51,722 nucleotides of DNA from Sphingomonas sp. (GCF_026460985.1 NZ_JAPKNM010000017.1:1-51722), one strand, 5' to 3'. Positions 7,085 to 16,567 are shown, counted from the first letter of the stretch. The notes: a model not told the origin generated them from the letters alone. Numbers and translations: made by a program.

Positions 7085-7981
7085 ATGCGCCGCCTTCCGC
7101 CCTTGTCCGCCGTACGCGTGTTCGAGGCCGCGGCCCGGCACGGCAATTTCACGCGCGCCGCCGAAGAGCTGGGAATGACCCAGGCGGCGGTGAGCTATCA
7201 GGTGAAGCTGCTCGAAGAGCGGCTGGGCGCGGCCTTGTTCCGGCGCGACAAGCGGCGCGTGGTGCTGACCGACGCGGGCACGCGCGCCGCGCCGCAGATC
7301 ACGCGCGCGTTCGATGCGATCGACGCGGCCTTTGCCAATGTCCGCAAGGAGGAGGAGGGGCTGCTGGTCATCTCGACCTCGAACACCTTCGCCAACACCT
7401 GGCTGGCCTGGCGGCTGGGCAGCTTCCAGATGGCGCATCCCGAGATGGCGGTGCGGCTGGATACCAGCGACACCATCGTCGATCTGGAAGGGGGCGAGGT
7501 CGATTGCGCGATCCGCGCGGGCAGGGGCGACTGGCCCGGGCTGGCACCGGATCTGCTGCTGCCGGTCGACTTCACGCCGATGGTGAGCCCGGCCTTTCTC
7601 GACCGGTACGGGCCGCTCGAGCCCGCCGACCTGCTGCGCGTGCCGCTGATCAGTCCGCACGATCCCTGGTGGACGGTGTGGCTGCGCGAGGCGGGCGTCG
7701 ACGTGCCCGACGGACCGCCGCGCCCTGGCGTGCGGCTCGATTCGCAGGCGCATGAGGGCCATGCGGCGATGGCCGCGCAGGGAGCGGCGATACTGACGCC
7801 CTTCTTCTGGCGCAACGACCTTGCCGAGGGGCGGCTGGTGCGCCCGTTCGAGCAGGTCTCGACCCGCGGCTATGCCTATTGGTTCGTCGCGCCGGTGGGG
7901 CGGCGGCAGATCCCCAAGATCAAGCGCTTCCGCGAATGGCTGCTGGACGAGATCGGCCGGGACCGGCCGGCACCGGTTTAG
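7085..7981 (+). CDS. LysR-family transcriptional regulator, GcvA-like
   Basis: The 298-aa protein has an N-terminal winged helix (residues 1-62: LPPLSAVRVFEAAARHGNFT, AAEELGMTQAAVSYQVKLLE) and a periplasmic-binding-protein-like effector domain (about 90-295). The start RRLPPLxAVRVFEAAARHGNFTRAAEEL is the pattern of the GcvA subgroup, but no glycine-cleavage genes are nearby, so the target is open. The ATG at 7085 is taken because homologues begin MRRLPPL; the frame is open further upstream without a plausible ribosome site. The divergent 49-aa gene is the only candidate neighbour target. Confidence 0.92.
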   Translation: MRRLPPLSAVRVFEAAARHGNFTRAAEELGMTQAAVSYQVKLLEERLGAALFRRDKRRVVLTDAGTRAAPQITRAFDAIDAAFANVRKEEEGLLVISTSNTFANTWLAWRLGSFQMAHPEMAVRLDTSDTIVDLEGGEVDCAIRAGRGDWPGLAPDLLLPVDFTPMVSPAFLDRYGPLEPADLLRVPLISPHDPWWTVWLREAGVDVPDGPPRPGVRLDSQAHEGHAAMAAQGAAILTPFFWRNDLAEGRLVRPFEQVSTRGYAYWFVAPVGRRQIPKIKRFREWLLDEIGRDRPAPV

Positions 7982-8000
7982 GAACCGGTCCCGACAAAGG

Positions 8001-8170
8001 CCGTCATCCCGGAAGTTAGACTTTCCCGGAAAACCGCGAGGTTTTCCGCTGGAAAGTCTTACTGTCCGGGATCCACCTCGCCGCCAGCCATTGCCTCACG
8101 GTGGATCCCGGACAGCTCAATTTTCTCACCAAATCAGAGATTTGGAGAAAATTGGCTTCCGGGATGACGG
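8001..8170. repeat. nested palindromic repeat between LysR gene and parC
   Basis: Outer arms CCGTCATCCCGGA / TCCGGGATGACGG (8001-8013 and 8158-8170) enclose three more inverted pairs. These are GGAAAACC/GGTTTTCC (8028-8047), a 16-bp arm starting CTGTCCGGGATCC (8062-8077) with its complement at 8100-8115, and AATTTTCTC/GAGAAAATT around an AAATC/GATTT core (about 8119-8152). It is a composite of CGTCATCCC-type repeats also seen near 40.4 and 46.4 kb. It would fold into a large cruciform or RNA structure and may end the LysR transcript. Confidence 0.75.
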
Positions 8171-8243
8171 CGGTTGGATGCGGAACTCGGTGCCAACGCT
8201 CGGCTTTGCGCGCCGCCGCGCGGGCTGCTAGTCCCGGACTACG

Positions 8244-10484
8244 ATGAGCCTCGACACCGAAATCCTCGAACCCAGCGGCCCCACCGACGTCCCCTTCGAT
8301 AGCGCGCTTTCCGAGCGCTATCTCGTCTATGCGCTGTCGACGATCACTGCGCGCTCGCTGCCCGACGTCCGCGACGGGCTGAAGCCGGTGCATCGCCGGC
8401 TGCTCTGGGCGATGCGGCTGCTGCGGCTGGACCCCGCGAGCGGTTACAAGAAATGCGCGCGCGTCGTCGGCGACGTGATCGGTAAGTATCACCCGCATGG
8501 CGACCAGTCGGTCTATGACGCGATGGTCCGCCTCGCCCAGACCTTCGCGCTGCGTTACCCGCTCGTCGACGGGCAGGGCAATTTCGGCAATATCGACGGC
8601 GATAACGCCGCGGCCTATCGCTACACCGAGGCGCGGCTGACCCAGGTCGCGATCGACCTGATGGCGGGGCTCGACGAGAATGCCGTCGATTTCCGCGCCA
8701 CTTACAATGGCGAGGAAGAGGAGCCGGAGCTCTTTCCCGGGCTGTTCCCCAATCTGCTCGCCAACGGCGCCGCCGGCATCGCGGTGGGCATGGCGACCTC
8801 GATCCCGCCGCACAATGCCGCCGAGCTGATGAACGCGGCGGTCGCGCTGATCGACAATCCGCAGGCGAACGTGCTCGATTATGTCAGCGGGCCCGATTTC
8901 CCGACCGGCGGGCTCGTCGTCGACAGCCCCGCCGCGATCGCCGAAAGCTATGCCACCGGGCGCGGCTCGTTCCGGGTGCGCGCGAAGATCGAGAAGGTGG
9001 TCGAGAAGGGCGGGGGCTGGCACCTCATCGTCTCCGAGATCCCCTATGGCGTCCAGAAGGGCAAATTGATCGAGGGGATCGCCGATCTCATCAACGAGAA
9101 GAAACTGCCGATCCTCGGCGACGTGCGCGACGAATCGGCCGAGGACATCCGCGTCGTGATCGAGCCGCGCAGCCGCACCGTGGACGCCGAGACGCTGATG
9201 GAGAGCCTCTACCGGCTCTCCGACCTCGAAGTGCGCGTACCTCTGAACCTCAACGTGCTCGACAAGAACCGTACCCCGCGGGTGATGAGCCTGAGCGAGG
9301 CGATCGCGGCGTGGGTCGAGCACCAGTTCGTCGTGCTGCGGCGTCGCTCCGAGCACCGGCTGAGCAAGATCGCCGACCGGCTCGAACTGGTCGGCGGCTA
9401 TATCATCGCGTTCCTCAACCTCGACCGGGTGATCGAGATCATCCGCACCGAGGACGAGCCCAAGCCGGTGATGATGGCCGAGTTCGGGCTGACCGACCGC
9501 CAGGCCGAGGCGATCCTCAACATGCGGCTGCGCTCGCTGCGGCGGTTGGAGGAAATGGAGCTCAAGCGCGAGCAGGAGGCCTTGCTCAAGGAGCAGGCCG
9601 AGCTCGAGACCTTGCTTTCGTCCGATGCGCGCCAGCGGACGCGGATGAAGCGCGACCTCGGCAAGATGATCGAGCGCTACGGGCTCGATACGCCGCTGGG
9701 CGCGCGGCGCACGACGATCCGCGAGGCGGGGCCGACGCGCGAGATCCCGCTCGAGGCGATGATCGAGCGCGAGCCGATCACGGTTATCCTGTCGCAGCGC
9801 GGCTGGATCCGCGCGATGAAGGGGCATGTCGAGCTCGCCTCGGCCGAGACGCTCAAGTTCAAGGAAGGCGACGGGCCGCTCTTCGCGTTCCACGCCCAGA
9901 CCACCGACAAATTGCTGCTCGCCGCCGACAATGGGCGGTTCTACACGCTGGGCGGCGACAAATTGCCCGGCGGACGCGGCTTTGGCGAGCCGGTGCGGCT
10001 GATGGTCGACCTGGAGGGCGAGCGCCATATCGTGGCGCTGCTGCCGGCGAGCGCGTCGGCGAAATTGCTCGTCGCGGCGACCGACGGGCGGGGCTTCGTG
10101 GTCAACGCCGCCGACGTGATCGCCGAGACGCGCAAGGGCAAGCAGGTGGTGACGCCGCGCACCGGCGCGCAACTCAAGCTGGTCCGCCCGATCGCGGCGG
10201 AGGACGATGCGGTGGCGGCGATCGGCGACAATCGCAAGATGCTCGTCTTCCCGCTGGCCGAAGTCGCCGAGCTGGCGCGCGGGCAGGGCGTGCAGCTCCA
10301 GCGCTATCGCGACGGTGGGCTTTCCGACGCGCGGACCTTCCGGATGGAGGAGGGGCTGAGCTGGGCGATGGGCGGCGAGACCGGGCGGACGCGGACCGAG
10401 AGCGATCTTTCGCCCTGGCGCGCCGCGCGCGGCGCGGCCGGGCGCATGGCCCCCAACGGCTTCCCGCGCGACAATCGATTCTGA
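8244..10484 (+). CDS. parC: DNA topoisomerase IV subunit A
   Basis: ParC is the DNA-cleaving subunit of topoisomerase IV, which decatenates daughter chromosomes together with ParE (not in the window). The 746-aa protein has the GyrA/ParC breakage-reunion core ([48 protein letters not shown]), the catalytic tyrosine Y127 in AYRYTEARL, and a degenerate C-terminal beta-pinwheel (from about residue 505). The length is that of ParC, shorter than GyrA, and the GyrA box is absent. At the quinolone-pocket position equivalent to E. coli ParC Ser80 the residue is Gln (Q88), with Asp92 at the Glu84 position. The ATG is 14 bases after the in-frame stop TAG of the preceding frame. Confidence 0.95.
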   Translation: MSLDTEILEPSGPTDVPFDSALSERYLVYALSTITARSLPDVRDGLKPVHRRLLWAMRLLRLDPASGYKKCARVVGDVIGKYHPHGDQSVYDAMVRLAQTFALRYPLVDGQGNFGNIDGDNAAAYRYTEARLTQVAIDLMAGLDENAVDFRATYNGEEEEPELFPGLFPNLLANGAAGIAVGMATSIPPHNAAELMNAAVALIDNPQANVLDYVSGPDFPTGGLVVDSPAAIAESYATGRGSFRVRAKIEKVVEKGGGWHLIVSEIPYGVQKGKLIEGIADLINEKKLPILGDVRDESAEDIRVVIEPRSRTVDAETLMESLYRLSDLEVRVPLNLNVLDKNRTPRVMSLSEAIAAWVEHQFVVLRRRSEHRLSKIADRLELVGGYIIAFLNLDRVIEIIRTEDEPKPVMMAEFGLTDRQAEAILNMRLRSLRRLEEMELKREQEALLKEQAELETLLSSDARQRTRMKRDLGKMIERYGLDTPLGARRTTIREAGPTREIPLEAMIEREPITVILSQRGWIRAMKGHVELASAETLKFKEGDGPLFAFHAQTTDKLLLAADNGRFYTLGGDKLPGGRGFGEPVRLMVDLEGERHIVALLPASASAKLLVAATDGRGFVVNAADVIAETRKGKQVVTPRTGAQLKLVRPIAAEDDAVAAIGDNRKMLVFPLAEVAELARGQGVQLQRYRDGGLSDARTFRMEEGLSWAMGGETGRTRTESDLSPWRAARGAAGRMAPNGFPRDNRF

Positions 10485-10544
10485 GGCCCGACGCCGGGAC
10501 TGCTTCAGCCGGTCTTAACCAATTCCGGCTAGCCCCGGCGGGCA

Positions 10545-12260
10545 ATGGCGTTCGGTAAGCTCAAGCCAGTCTCGACCGCGCCCGTGGAGCCTGCTCCACA
10601 GGGCATGGACGCGCTTGCCGTGGGGCCCATCGAAGCCGGGCTGATGCTCGACCTGCTGCCGGTGCCCGCGGTGGCGCTGACGCTCGAAGGCGGCAAGTTC
10701 CAGTTCCGCGCGCTCAACCGCCCGTTCCGCATGGCGGGGCTGGGGACGGTCGCGGCCGAATCGCCGCTGATCCGGCTGCTCGGCACCCAATTGCGCCGCT
10801 TCCTCGAATCGGACGAGACGCATCACGAGATCGCCTGGCAGTTCGGCGAGGAAGTCGATTGCCGCTATTTCCGCGTGCTCTTCGCGCGCCGCGCGACGCA
10901 CCGCGGCACGGGCAGCTGCCTGGTGACCCTGGTCGACCAGACCTCCGAGCTGCGTACCGAGCACAGCTTGCGCCGCGAAATGGCGACCGACAGCCTGACC
11001 GGACTGCCCAACCGCGCGGGCTTCAGCGACGCGCTGGAGGCGACGATCAGTGCCGACAATGCCGAGGCCTTCGCGGTGCTCGTCGTCAATCTCGACCGGT
11101 TCAGCCGGATCAACGCCTGCATGGGCGGGCTCGCGGGGGACGAGCTGCTGATATCGGTCGCCCGGCGCCTCAAGGGCGCGCTCCGCGGCCGCGACATCTT
11201 GTCGCGCATGGGCGGCGACGAATTCGGCGTGCTGCTGACGCTCGACGACGGGCCGGGCGACGCGCTGCACGTCGCCAAGCGCGTCCAGGCGGCGCTGGCG
11301 ACGCCGTTCCGGCTCTCCGCCTTCGAGATCCGCGTCGACTGCTCGATCGGCATCGCGCTGGGCGCAGACAATCGCGGCGAGCCCGAGGACCTGATCCGCC
11401 ACGCCCAGTTCGCGGTGAAGCGCGCCAAGAAGAGCGGGCGGACCGAAGTCTATCACATCCGCGCCTTCGATATCGCGCGCGAGCAGTTCAGCATCGAGAC
11501 CGAGCTGCGCCACGCGATCGAGAATGGCGACATGACGCTCGCCTTCCAGCCGATCTGCAACCTCGGCACCGGGCAGATCACGTCGTTCGAGGCGCTGGCG
11601 CGCTGGACCAACGAGGAAGGCGTCGCGCTCTCGCCCAACGAGTTCATTCCGGTCGCCGAGGAATCGGGGCTGATCATCCCGCTCGGCCGCTGGGCAATGG
11701 AAGAGGCGGCGCGGACGCTCGCGGTGTGGGACGTGGCGGCAGGCGGCGACTGCGGGGTGAAGGTCGCGGTCAACCTCTCGGCGATCCAGCTCCAGCGCGA
11801 CCGGATCCCCGAGATGGTGCAGATCGCGCTGGAGAAGCACCAGGTTTCGGGCACGCGGCTGACGCTCGAGCTCACCGAGAGCGCGATCGTCAGCGATCCC
11901 GACCGGATCAGCCGGACGATGATGGCGCTGAAGGATCTCGGCACCACGCTGGCGATGGACGATTTCGGGACCGGCTATTCGAACCTCGCCTATCTGCAGA
12001 AGCTGCCGATCGACCTGCTCAAGATCGACCGCAGCTTCGTCTCGGGCATGCTCGCCGACCGTGACAAGATCGCGATCGTGCGCGCGGTGCTGAGCCTGGC
12101 GCAGGCGCTGGGGATGCAGACCACCGCGGAGGGCATCGAGACCAACGAGCTCGCCCAGACGCTTGCCGCGCTGGGCTGTACCTATGGGCAGGGCTATCTC
12201 TTCGCCCGCCCGCTGGAGCAGGCCGAGGCCTATTCGTTGCTGGCCGCGGCCAGGGCCTGA
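10545..12260 (+). CDS. GGDEF-EAL protein (cyclic-di-GMP turnover)
   Basis: The 571-aa cytoplasmic protein has three parts: an N-terminal PAS-like sensor (about 30-140), a GGDEF diguanylate cyclase domain (about 145-305, signature MGGDEFGVLL intact), and an EAL phosphodiesterase domain (about 320-565). The EAL motifs FEALARW, ELTESAI, DDFGTGYSNL and KIDRSF and the EGIET loop are all present, so both catalytic domains look competent. There is no membrane segment. A TTAACCA sequence 25 bp upstream resembles a CtrA half-site but is not exact. The 3' end overlaps the convergent cca gene by 31 bp. The net activity (synthesis or breakdown) cannot be told from sequence. Confidence 0.95.
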   Translation: MAFGKLKPVSTAPVEPAPQGMDALAVGPIEAGLMLDLLPVPAVALTLEGGKFQFRALNRPFRMAGLGTVAAESPLIRLLGTQLRRFLESDETHHEIAWQFGEEVDCRYFRVLFARRATHRGTGSCLVTLVDQTSELRTEHSLRREMATDSLTGLPNRAGFSDALEATISADNAEAFAVLVVNLDRFSRINACMGGLAGDELLISVARRLKGALRGRDILSRMGGDEFGVLLTLDDGPGDALHVAKRVQAALATPFRLSAFEIRVDCSIGIALGADNRGEPEDLIRHAQFAVKRAKKSGRTEVYHIRAFDIAREQFSIETELRHAIENGDMTLAFQPICNLGTGQITSFEALARWTNEEGVALSPNEFIPVAEESGLIIPLGRWAMEEAARTLAVWDVAAGGDCGVKVAVNLSAIQLQRDRIPEMVQIALEKHQVSGTRLTLELTESAIVSDPDRISRTMMALKDLGTTLAMDDFGTGYSNLAYLQKLPIDLLKIDRSFVSGMLADRDKIAIVRAVLSLAQALGMQTTAEGIETNELAQTLAALGCTYGQGYLFARPLEQAEAYSLLAAARA

Positions 12261-13411
12261 GCGACGACCTGGTCGGCGAGCGCGATGACGCGCTCCTCGC
12301 CGGGAAAGCCTTCCGCGATCCAGCGATCCTCGACCGCACGCAGCGCGCGAGCGACGTCCGGGCCTTTGGCGAGGCCGCGCGCGACCAGCGCGCCGCCGGT
12401 CATCGGCAGGCGCGGAGCCTCCCAGGACTGGACCTCCTCTATCTGGCCGATGTCCCGCTCCGATAAAAGGAGCCGGTCGAGCGCCGTGTCGCGGCCGAGC
12501 CGATAGGCGAGGGGCTTCGGCGCCTCGGTCGCTTCGCCCATCGCCGCGACGAGGCGCTTGCGCTCGGCATTGGAGAGCTTGAGCCGCGCGCCGATCAGGT
12601 CCGCGCCCGCGCCGTCCCGCGGAAGCACCGCCGCGAGGCGCCGGATCGGATCGGGCGCGATGCCGGAGGCGGCTTCGCGCGCGGCGGTGTGCGCCAGCAA
12701 GTCGGCCGAGACGATCTCGGGCAGGACCGGCTCGAAGATGCCGCGCTCGATCATCAGCCGCACGACGCGCACGGCGTCCTTGGCGACGAGCAGCTTTAGC
12801 AGTTCGTCGCGGATTCGCTCACGCGACAGGGCCATCAGGTCCTTCGCCCGCGCGGTGCACGCCTCCAGCCCCGCGGGATCGGCCCGGTCGCCGAATCGGG
12901 CGAGGAAGCGGAAGAAGCGGAGGATACGCAGATGGTCCTCGGCGATGCGCCGCAGCGGATCGCCGATGAAGCGGACATGGCGCGCCTCGAGATCGGCGAG
13001 CCCCTCGAAATAGTCGAAGATCTCGCCGGTCAGCGGATCGGCGTAGAGCGCGTTCATCGTGAAGTCGCGGCGCGCTGCATCCTCGCGCCAATCGTCGGTG
13101 AACGCCACGGTGGCGCGGCGGCCGTCGGTGGAGACGTCGCGGCGCAGGGTGGTGACTTCCACCGGACTGCTCTCGAGTATGGCGGTTATCGTGCCGTGCT
13201 CGATGCCCGTCGGCACTGCGCGTATCCGCGCCGCCTTGAGCCGCTCGACGACGGTGGCCGGCGAGAGCGGCGTGGCGAGATCGATGTCCGATACCGGCAG
13301 CCCGAGCAAGGTATCGCGTACCGAGCCGCCCACGAAACGCGCGTCGCCGAGGGCTTCGACGAGTTGGTCGAGGCCGACACGATTGCGCCAATCGGCCTGA
13401 GGAAGGATCAT
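12230..13411 (-). CDS. cca: tRNA nucleotidyltransferase / poly(A) polymerase family protein
   Basis: This class II nucleotidyltransferase (393 aa) adds or repairs the 3' CCA of tRNAs. The head domain has RFVGGSVRDTLLG and the metal-binding DIDLATP; motif regions RDFTMNAL and DYFEGLADLEARHVRFIGDP, and the RRIAEDHLRILRFFRFLARFG block, are typical. The C-terminal helical part lacks an HD phosphohydrolase domain. The ATG at 13411 overlaps the Nudix stop as ATGA and is preferred; a TTG three codons upstream with a better-spaced GGAGA is possible. The at least one tRNA in the window already encodes CCA, so repair may be a main role. Confidence 0.93.
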   Translation of the reverse strand: MILPQADWRNRVGLDQLVEALGDARFVGGSVRDTLLGLPVSDIDLATPLSPATVVERLKAARIRAVPTGIEHGTITAILESSPVEVTTLRRDVSTDGRRATVAFTDDWREDAARRDFTMNALYADPLTGEIFDYFEGLADLEARHVRFIGDPLRRIAEDHLRILRFFRFLARFGDRADPAGLEACTARAKDLMALSRERIRDELLKLLVAKDAVRVVRLMIERGIFEPVLPEIVSADLLAHTAAREAASGIAPDPIRRLAAVLPRDGAGADLIGARLKLSNAERKRLVAAMGEATEAPKPLAYRLGRDTALDRLLLSERDIGQIEEVQSWEAPRLPMTGGALVARGLAKGPDVARALRAVEDRWIAEGFPGEERVIALADQVVAQALAAASNE

Positions 13412-14004
13412 GCCGTCCAACGCAGTCTCCGGGAAAGATTGACGATCATCGCCGCGGTCGCCCCCCAGATGCGGCGCTCGCCCCAGAGTATCTCGTAATA
13501 GCGGCGCTCGCGTCCCTGATATTGCGTGCTCGCCTCCACATGGTTCGCGGTGTCGAGCAGGAAGGCCAGCGGTACTTCGAACACCGCCGCCACCTCGGCC
13601 TCGGCGGGTACGAGCACGAGGTCCGGCGGCACAACGCCGACTATGGGCGTGACTTCATAGCCCGTCACGGTGCGATAGCGATCGGCGGTGCCGACAACCT
13701 GGACCAGCGCGGGGGGCAGAGCGATCTCCTCCTCGGCCTCGCGCAGCGCCGCGCCGATCGCGCCATCGTCCTCGGGATCGATCCGGCCGCCTGGAAAGGC
13801 GACCTGGCCCGGATGGCGGCGCAGCGTGTCGGTCCGCTGGGTCAGGATCACCCCCGGCTCGGCGCGGTCGGTGACGGCGACCAGCACCGCGGCGGGATGC
13901 CCGACGCTGTCGGGATCGAACTCGAAATGATCGCTGGCGAGAAGGATGGGTCCCTCGCCATGCGGCGCTTCGAGCGCGACGCGGAGGCGTTCGGCTAGGG
14001 TCAT
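13408..14004 (-). CDS. Nudix hydrolase, CoA pyrophosphatase type
   Basis: The 198-aa protein contains a Nudix box with GGRIDPEDDG followed by ALREAEEEI, the metal-binding REXXEE helix, and the upstream UPF0035-like features of CoA-pyrophosphohydrolases (LTQRTDTLRRHPGQVAFPGG). It probably hydrolyses CoA or a related nucleotide diphosphate derivative to keep the pool clean. It is in a tight minus-strand operon with 4-bp overlaps on both sides: DUF1285 upstream and cca downstream. This DUF1285-Nudix-CCA order is common in alphaproteobacteria, to my knowledge. The substrate is inferred from family resemblance. Confidence 0.92.
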   Translation of the reverse strand: MTLAERLRVALEAPHGEGPILLASDHFEFDPDSVGHPAAVLVAVTDRAEPGVILTQRTDTLRRHPGQVAFPGGRIDPEDDGAIGAALREAEEEIALPPALVQVVGTADRYRTVTGYEVTPIVGVVPPDLVLVPAEAEVAAVFEVPLAFLLDTANHVEASTQYQGRERRYYEILWGERRIWGATAAMIVNLSRRLRWTA

Positions 14005-14567
14005 TGCCGGGGCTCCAGCGCGAAGAAGGCGCCATCGCTCCACACGCCCGGAGGCGCGCTCCCATTGGCGAGCGCGATCTCGGCGAGCGCGTAATAGACC
14101 GGGCGCGCGATCAGCGCCTCGAGCCCGCCGCGGACGTGGAGATAGGGGCGGGGGCCGTCCTCGCGCTCCTCGAAGCGCAGCGCGTGCCCGGGGCCGGCGG
14201 TGACCATGTCGCCGGTGTTGAGCCGGAAGGCGAGCTGCATCGCCTCGCCGTCGCCCTCGGCCTTCATCTCCACCGCGGTGAAGGGTGCGTCCTCCACATG
14301 GATGTCGAGCTTCTCGACTGGCGTGACGAGGACGAATCGCCCGTCCGGTTCGCGGCGGAGGATCGTCGAGAAGAGCCGCACCATGGCCAAGCGGCCGATC
14401 GGCGAGCCCTGGTGGAACCAGGTGCCGTCGCGCGCGATGCGCATCTCGCTGTCGCCGCAATGCTCGGGGTTCCAGCTTTCGACCGGCGGCAGACGGTCCT
14501 CCGCGGCCAGCCGGGCGATCTCGGCGAGCGACAGGCTGGCGAAGTCGGGGAGAGGCGCCGCGGGCAT
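14001..14567 (-). CDS. DUF1285 domain protein
   Basis: The 188-aa soluble protein matches the DUF1285 pattern: VESWNPEHCGDSEMRIARDG, TWFHQGSPIGR, FSTILRREPDGRFVLVTPVE, FRLNTGDMVTAG and RPVYYALAEIALA. The biochemical role of the family is unknown; proteins of this group are small two-domain beta-rich folds. The start at 14567 (MPAAPLPDF) is selected because residues upstream in the frame are low-complexity and overlap the GNAT gene. Its stop overlaps the Nudix start by 4 bp. Confidence 0.88.
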   Translation of the reverse strand: MPAAPLPDFASLSLAEIARLAAEDRLPPVESWNPEHCGDSEMRIARDGTWFHQGSPIGRLAMVRLFSTILRREPDGRFVLVTPVEKLDIHVEDAPFTAVEMKAEGDGEAMQLAFRLNTGDMVTAGPGHALRFEEREDGPRPYLHVRGGLEALIARPVYYALAEIALANGSAPPGVWSDGAFFALEPRQ

Positions 14568-14599
14568 CCCAAGCTCGTTAGGCCAGCGCGCGAGCCCTC

Positions 14600-15127
14600 T
14601 CAAGCGGCTTGGCGCAGGCGGGGGCCGAGCGCTCCGGCGCAATCGGGCACCTTGTCGCCGCGCGCGAGCAGGCGGCGCGGCTCGAACGGCCCGGGCAGGC
14701 GCCAGCCGGCGGTGCGATCGGCAGTGAAGCCGAAGAAGCGGCCGTAATATTCGGGATCGCCGACGAGCATGAGCGCGTCGCAGCCCTTAGCGGGGCAGCC
14801 GGGGGCGGCTTCCAGCATCCGCTCCATCAGCGCGCGGCCGATGCCTTCCTGCTGGTGATCGGGCTCGACCGCGACCGGGCCGACCATCACCATAGGCGCC
14901 ACGCCGCCGCCGTCGCAGGCGAGCTCGACGGGCCAGCACTGGATCGTGCCCAGCAAGGCGCCGTCCGCATCGAGCGCGGCGAAGCTCAGTTCGGCGACGG
15001 GATCGGTGCCGCTGCGGATGCGATAGGCGGTGCGCGCGCGTCGGCCCTGGCCGAAGGCGCGGTCGAGCAGCGCCTCCACGGCCTGGGGGTCGACAGCGGC
15101 GAGCGGCACCAATGCGATCACGTCCAT
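14600..15127 (-). CDS. GNAT-family N-acetyltransferase (YhbS-like)
   Basis: The 175-aa protein has the GNAT acetyl-CoA fold: strands leading to PMVMVGPVAVEPDHQQEGIG, whose QxxGIG loop binds the pyrophosphate of acetyl-CoA, followed by RALMERMLEAA and the late GDPEYYGRFFGFTADR block typical of the YhbS subgroup. The acceptor is unknown. The start MDVIALVPL at 15127 is favoured over an in-frame ATG 22 codons upstream. The gene heads the minus-strand run GNAT-DUF1285-Nudix-cca (32-bp gap to the next) and diverges from folB across a 147-bp gap that must hold both promoters. Confidence 0.88.
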   Translation of the reverse strand: MDVIALVPLAAVDPQAVEALLDRAFGQGRRARTAYRIRSGTDPVAELSFAALDADGALLGTIQCWPVELACDGGGVAPMVMVGPVAVEPDHQQEGIGRALMERMLEAAPGCPAKGCDALMLVGDPEYYGRFFGFTADRTAGWRLPGPFEPRRLLARGDKVPDCAGALGPRLRQAA

Positions 15128-15274
15128 TCCCAGCAATATGCCCGGCAAAGCGACCGGGGCCGCGCGCTTTAGCGCCGATGCACGCGCGCGCAAGGATTAA
15201 TGGGGACGGGAACCCAGACTTCCCAGAGGCGCGGCTTCTGCTAAGGGGGCGCGATTTTCACGAAAGGCAGTTAG

Positions 15275-15646
15275 TTGCGCGATTTGCTCCAGCTCCAGGT
15301 GCACGACCTCGAAGTCGAGGTGCTGACCGGAATCTATTCCGAGGAGACGCACCTGCCGCAGCCGCTGCGCATCTCGGTGACCGCCGACATCGACATGCCC
15401 GAGCGTTTCGCGCCCGATACGCCGCTCAATGCGTCCAAGAGCTATATCGACCTGAAGCACGCCGCGACCACGGCGCTGCCCAAGGACGTGCACTTCACGC
15501 TGATCGAGGCAGTGGCCGAGCATGTCTGCGACACGCTGTTCGTCTCGGACGCGCGGGTGCGGCGGGTGGAGGTGAGGATCGTCAAGCTGGCGATCGCCGA
15601 ACAGGGCGAATCGATCGGCATCACCATGGTGCGCCACCGGCGTTAG
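15275..15646 (+). CDS. folB: dihydroneopterin aldolase, TTG start
   Basis: FolB converts 7,8-dihydroneopterin to 6-hydroxymethyl-dihydropterin in folate synthesis. The 123-aa protein matches the family: LEVEVLTGIYSEETHLPQPL (with the Glu near GIYSEE), SKSYIDLKHAATTAL, FTLIEAVAEHV and the catalytic-lysine strand VRIVKLAI. It starts at TTG 15275; a GAAAGG ribosome site lies about 7 bases upstream and no ATG is placed better. It stands alone, with no other folate genes near. Confidence 0.92.
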   Translation: MRDLLQLQVHDLEVEVLTGIYSEETHLPQPLRISVTADIDMPERFAPDTPLNASKSYIDLKHAATTALPKDVHFTLIEAVAEHVCDTLFVSDARVRRVEVRIVKLAIAEQGESIGITMVRHRR

Positions 15647-15671
15647 GTCGTATCGACGTTCGGTCTTCTCG

Positions 15672-15695
15672 ATCCTCCCCCTGGCGGGGGAGGAT
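15672..15695. terminator. hairpin between convergent folB and 15734-16567 gene
   Basis: The sequence ATCCTCCCC / GGGGAGGAT forms a stable 9-bp stem with a short loop between two convergently transcribed genes. It belongs to the CCTCCCC-type intergenic palindromes found elsewhere in the window. A bidirectional terminator role is plausible from position but there is no U-tract. Confidence 0.4.
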
Positions 15696-15733
15696 AAGAA
15701 CCGGCCGGACTCAGCCTCCAAGTTAAACGCGCT

Positions 15734-16567
15734 TCAGCGGCACGGTCCCAGCGCGGCGAGGACCATCGCATAATCCTCACGGGCTACCGCAGCATTGGCA
15801 GGATCGCCCGATTCGACGCTCTCGGCCGGCAATTGGCGCGGCAGTCCGCAGGCGAGCCGGTACCAGAGCAGGGTGTTGGGCTTGGGCGGGCCGGCCGATT
15901 CGTCGACAATGTCCCCCAATGAGACAGACCAGCGCGGCTGCTCGCCCGGGCGCCGCAGGATCTGCAGCGAGACCGGCGCGCCGTTCGCGGTCTGCAGGAA
16001 GACCTGGGTCTCGCCCTCGCCGGGAAGCGAGCCCGGCACGTGGAAGGCATTGCCGACACCGGTGATCGCGGGCGGCGCGTCGGCGGCGATCGTCTCGCGC
16101 ACGATGCCGCGCACCAGCGCGTCAAACTCGGGCGACCAGGCGCGCTGCCCGTCGAGCGTGGCGAGCTGGACCTGGTCGGGCCGGCCGGTGACGGGACGGG
16201 CGAAAAGGAGCACGCGCTGTTTCTTGAGCTTGGGCTCGCGACCGCGTTCGGTGAGCGGCAGATCGGCGACATACCCGATTCTCGGAGCCACCGCGGGGCC
16301 GCGAATCAGTGCCGTCACATCGGCTTCGATGTAGAATCGAGCCCGCCCGGGGGCGACATTGGCGGCTTCGGCGCCTTTAATTCTGACGGCGCTGCGAATG
16401 CGCGCATCGACGATCAGCGGCGCGCCAAGAACTAGTCCCGCGACAGTGGCGTAGCTGGGTAATACAGCGGCCGGGGAGGCTTGGTTTTGCGTGGTTTGCG
16501 GGGCGGATTGGGCAGGCGCAATTAACGATATCGCGCAACAAAAAGCTATCACGTGGGTACGGATCAT
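15734..16567 (-). CDS. secreted hypothetical protein (277 aa)
   Basis: It begins with a signal peptide (MIRTHVIAFCCAISLIAPAQ, cleavage probably after SA), so it is likely periplasmic. The mature protein is beta-rich with segments LVLGAPLIVDARIRSAVRIK and ARFYIEADVTALIRGP, and a late cysteine pair (LACGLP and GPCR). I recognise the overall look of an uncharacterised alphaproteobacterial periplasmic protein but no named domain. It converges with folB and diverges from tonB across 223 bp. Confidence 0.8.
   Translation of the reverse strand: MIRTHVIAFCCAISLIAPAQSAPQTTQNQASPAAVLPSYATVAGLVLGAPLIVDARIRSAVRIKGAEAANVAPGRARFYIEADVTALIRGPAVAPRIGYVADLPLTERGREPKLKKQRVLLFARPVTGRPDQVQLATLDGQRAWSPEFDALVRGIVRETIAADAPPAITGVGNAFHVPGSLPGEGETQVFLQTANGAPVSLQILRRPGEQPRWSVSLGDIVDESAGPPKPNTLLWYRLACGLPRQLPAESVESGDPANAAVAREDYAMVLAALGPCR

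Noticed and set aside
8016..10172. 718-codon open frame on the minus strand opposite parC
   Set aside because: It is a shadow of parC: low-complexity Arg/Ala/Asp/His-rich sequence without domains, caused by GC-rich codon bias. Same reasoning applies to long frames opposite dnaB, sulfite reductase, tonB-exbB and the flavoprotein gene.
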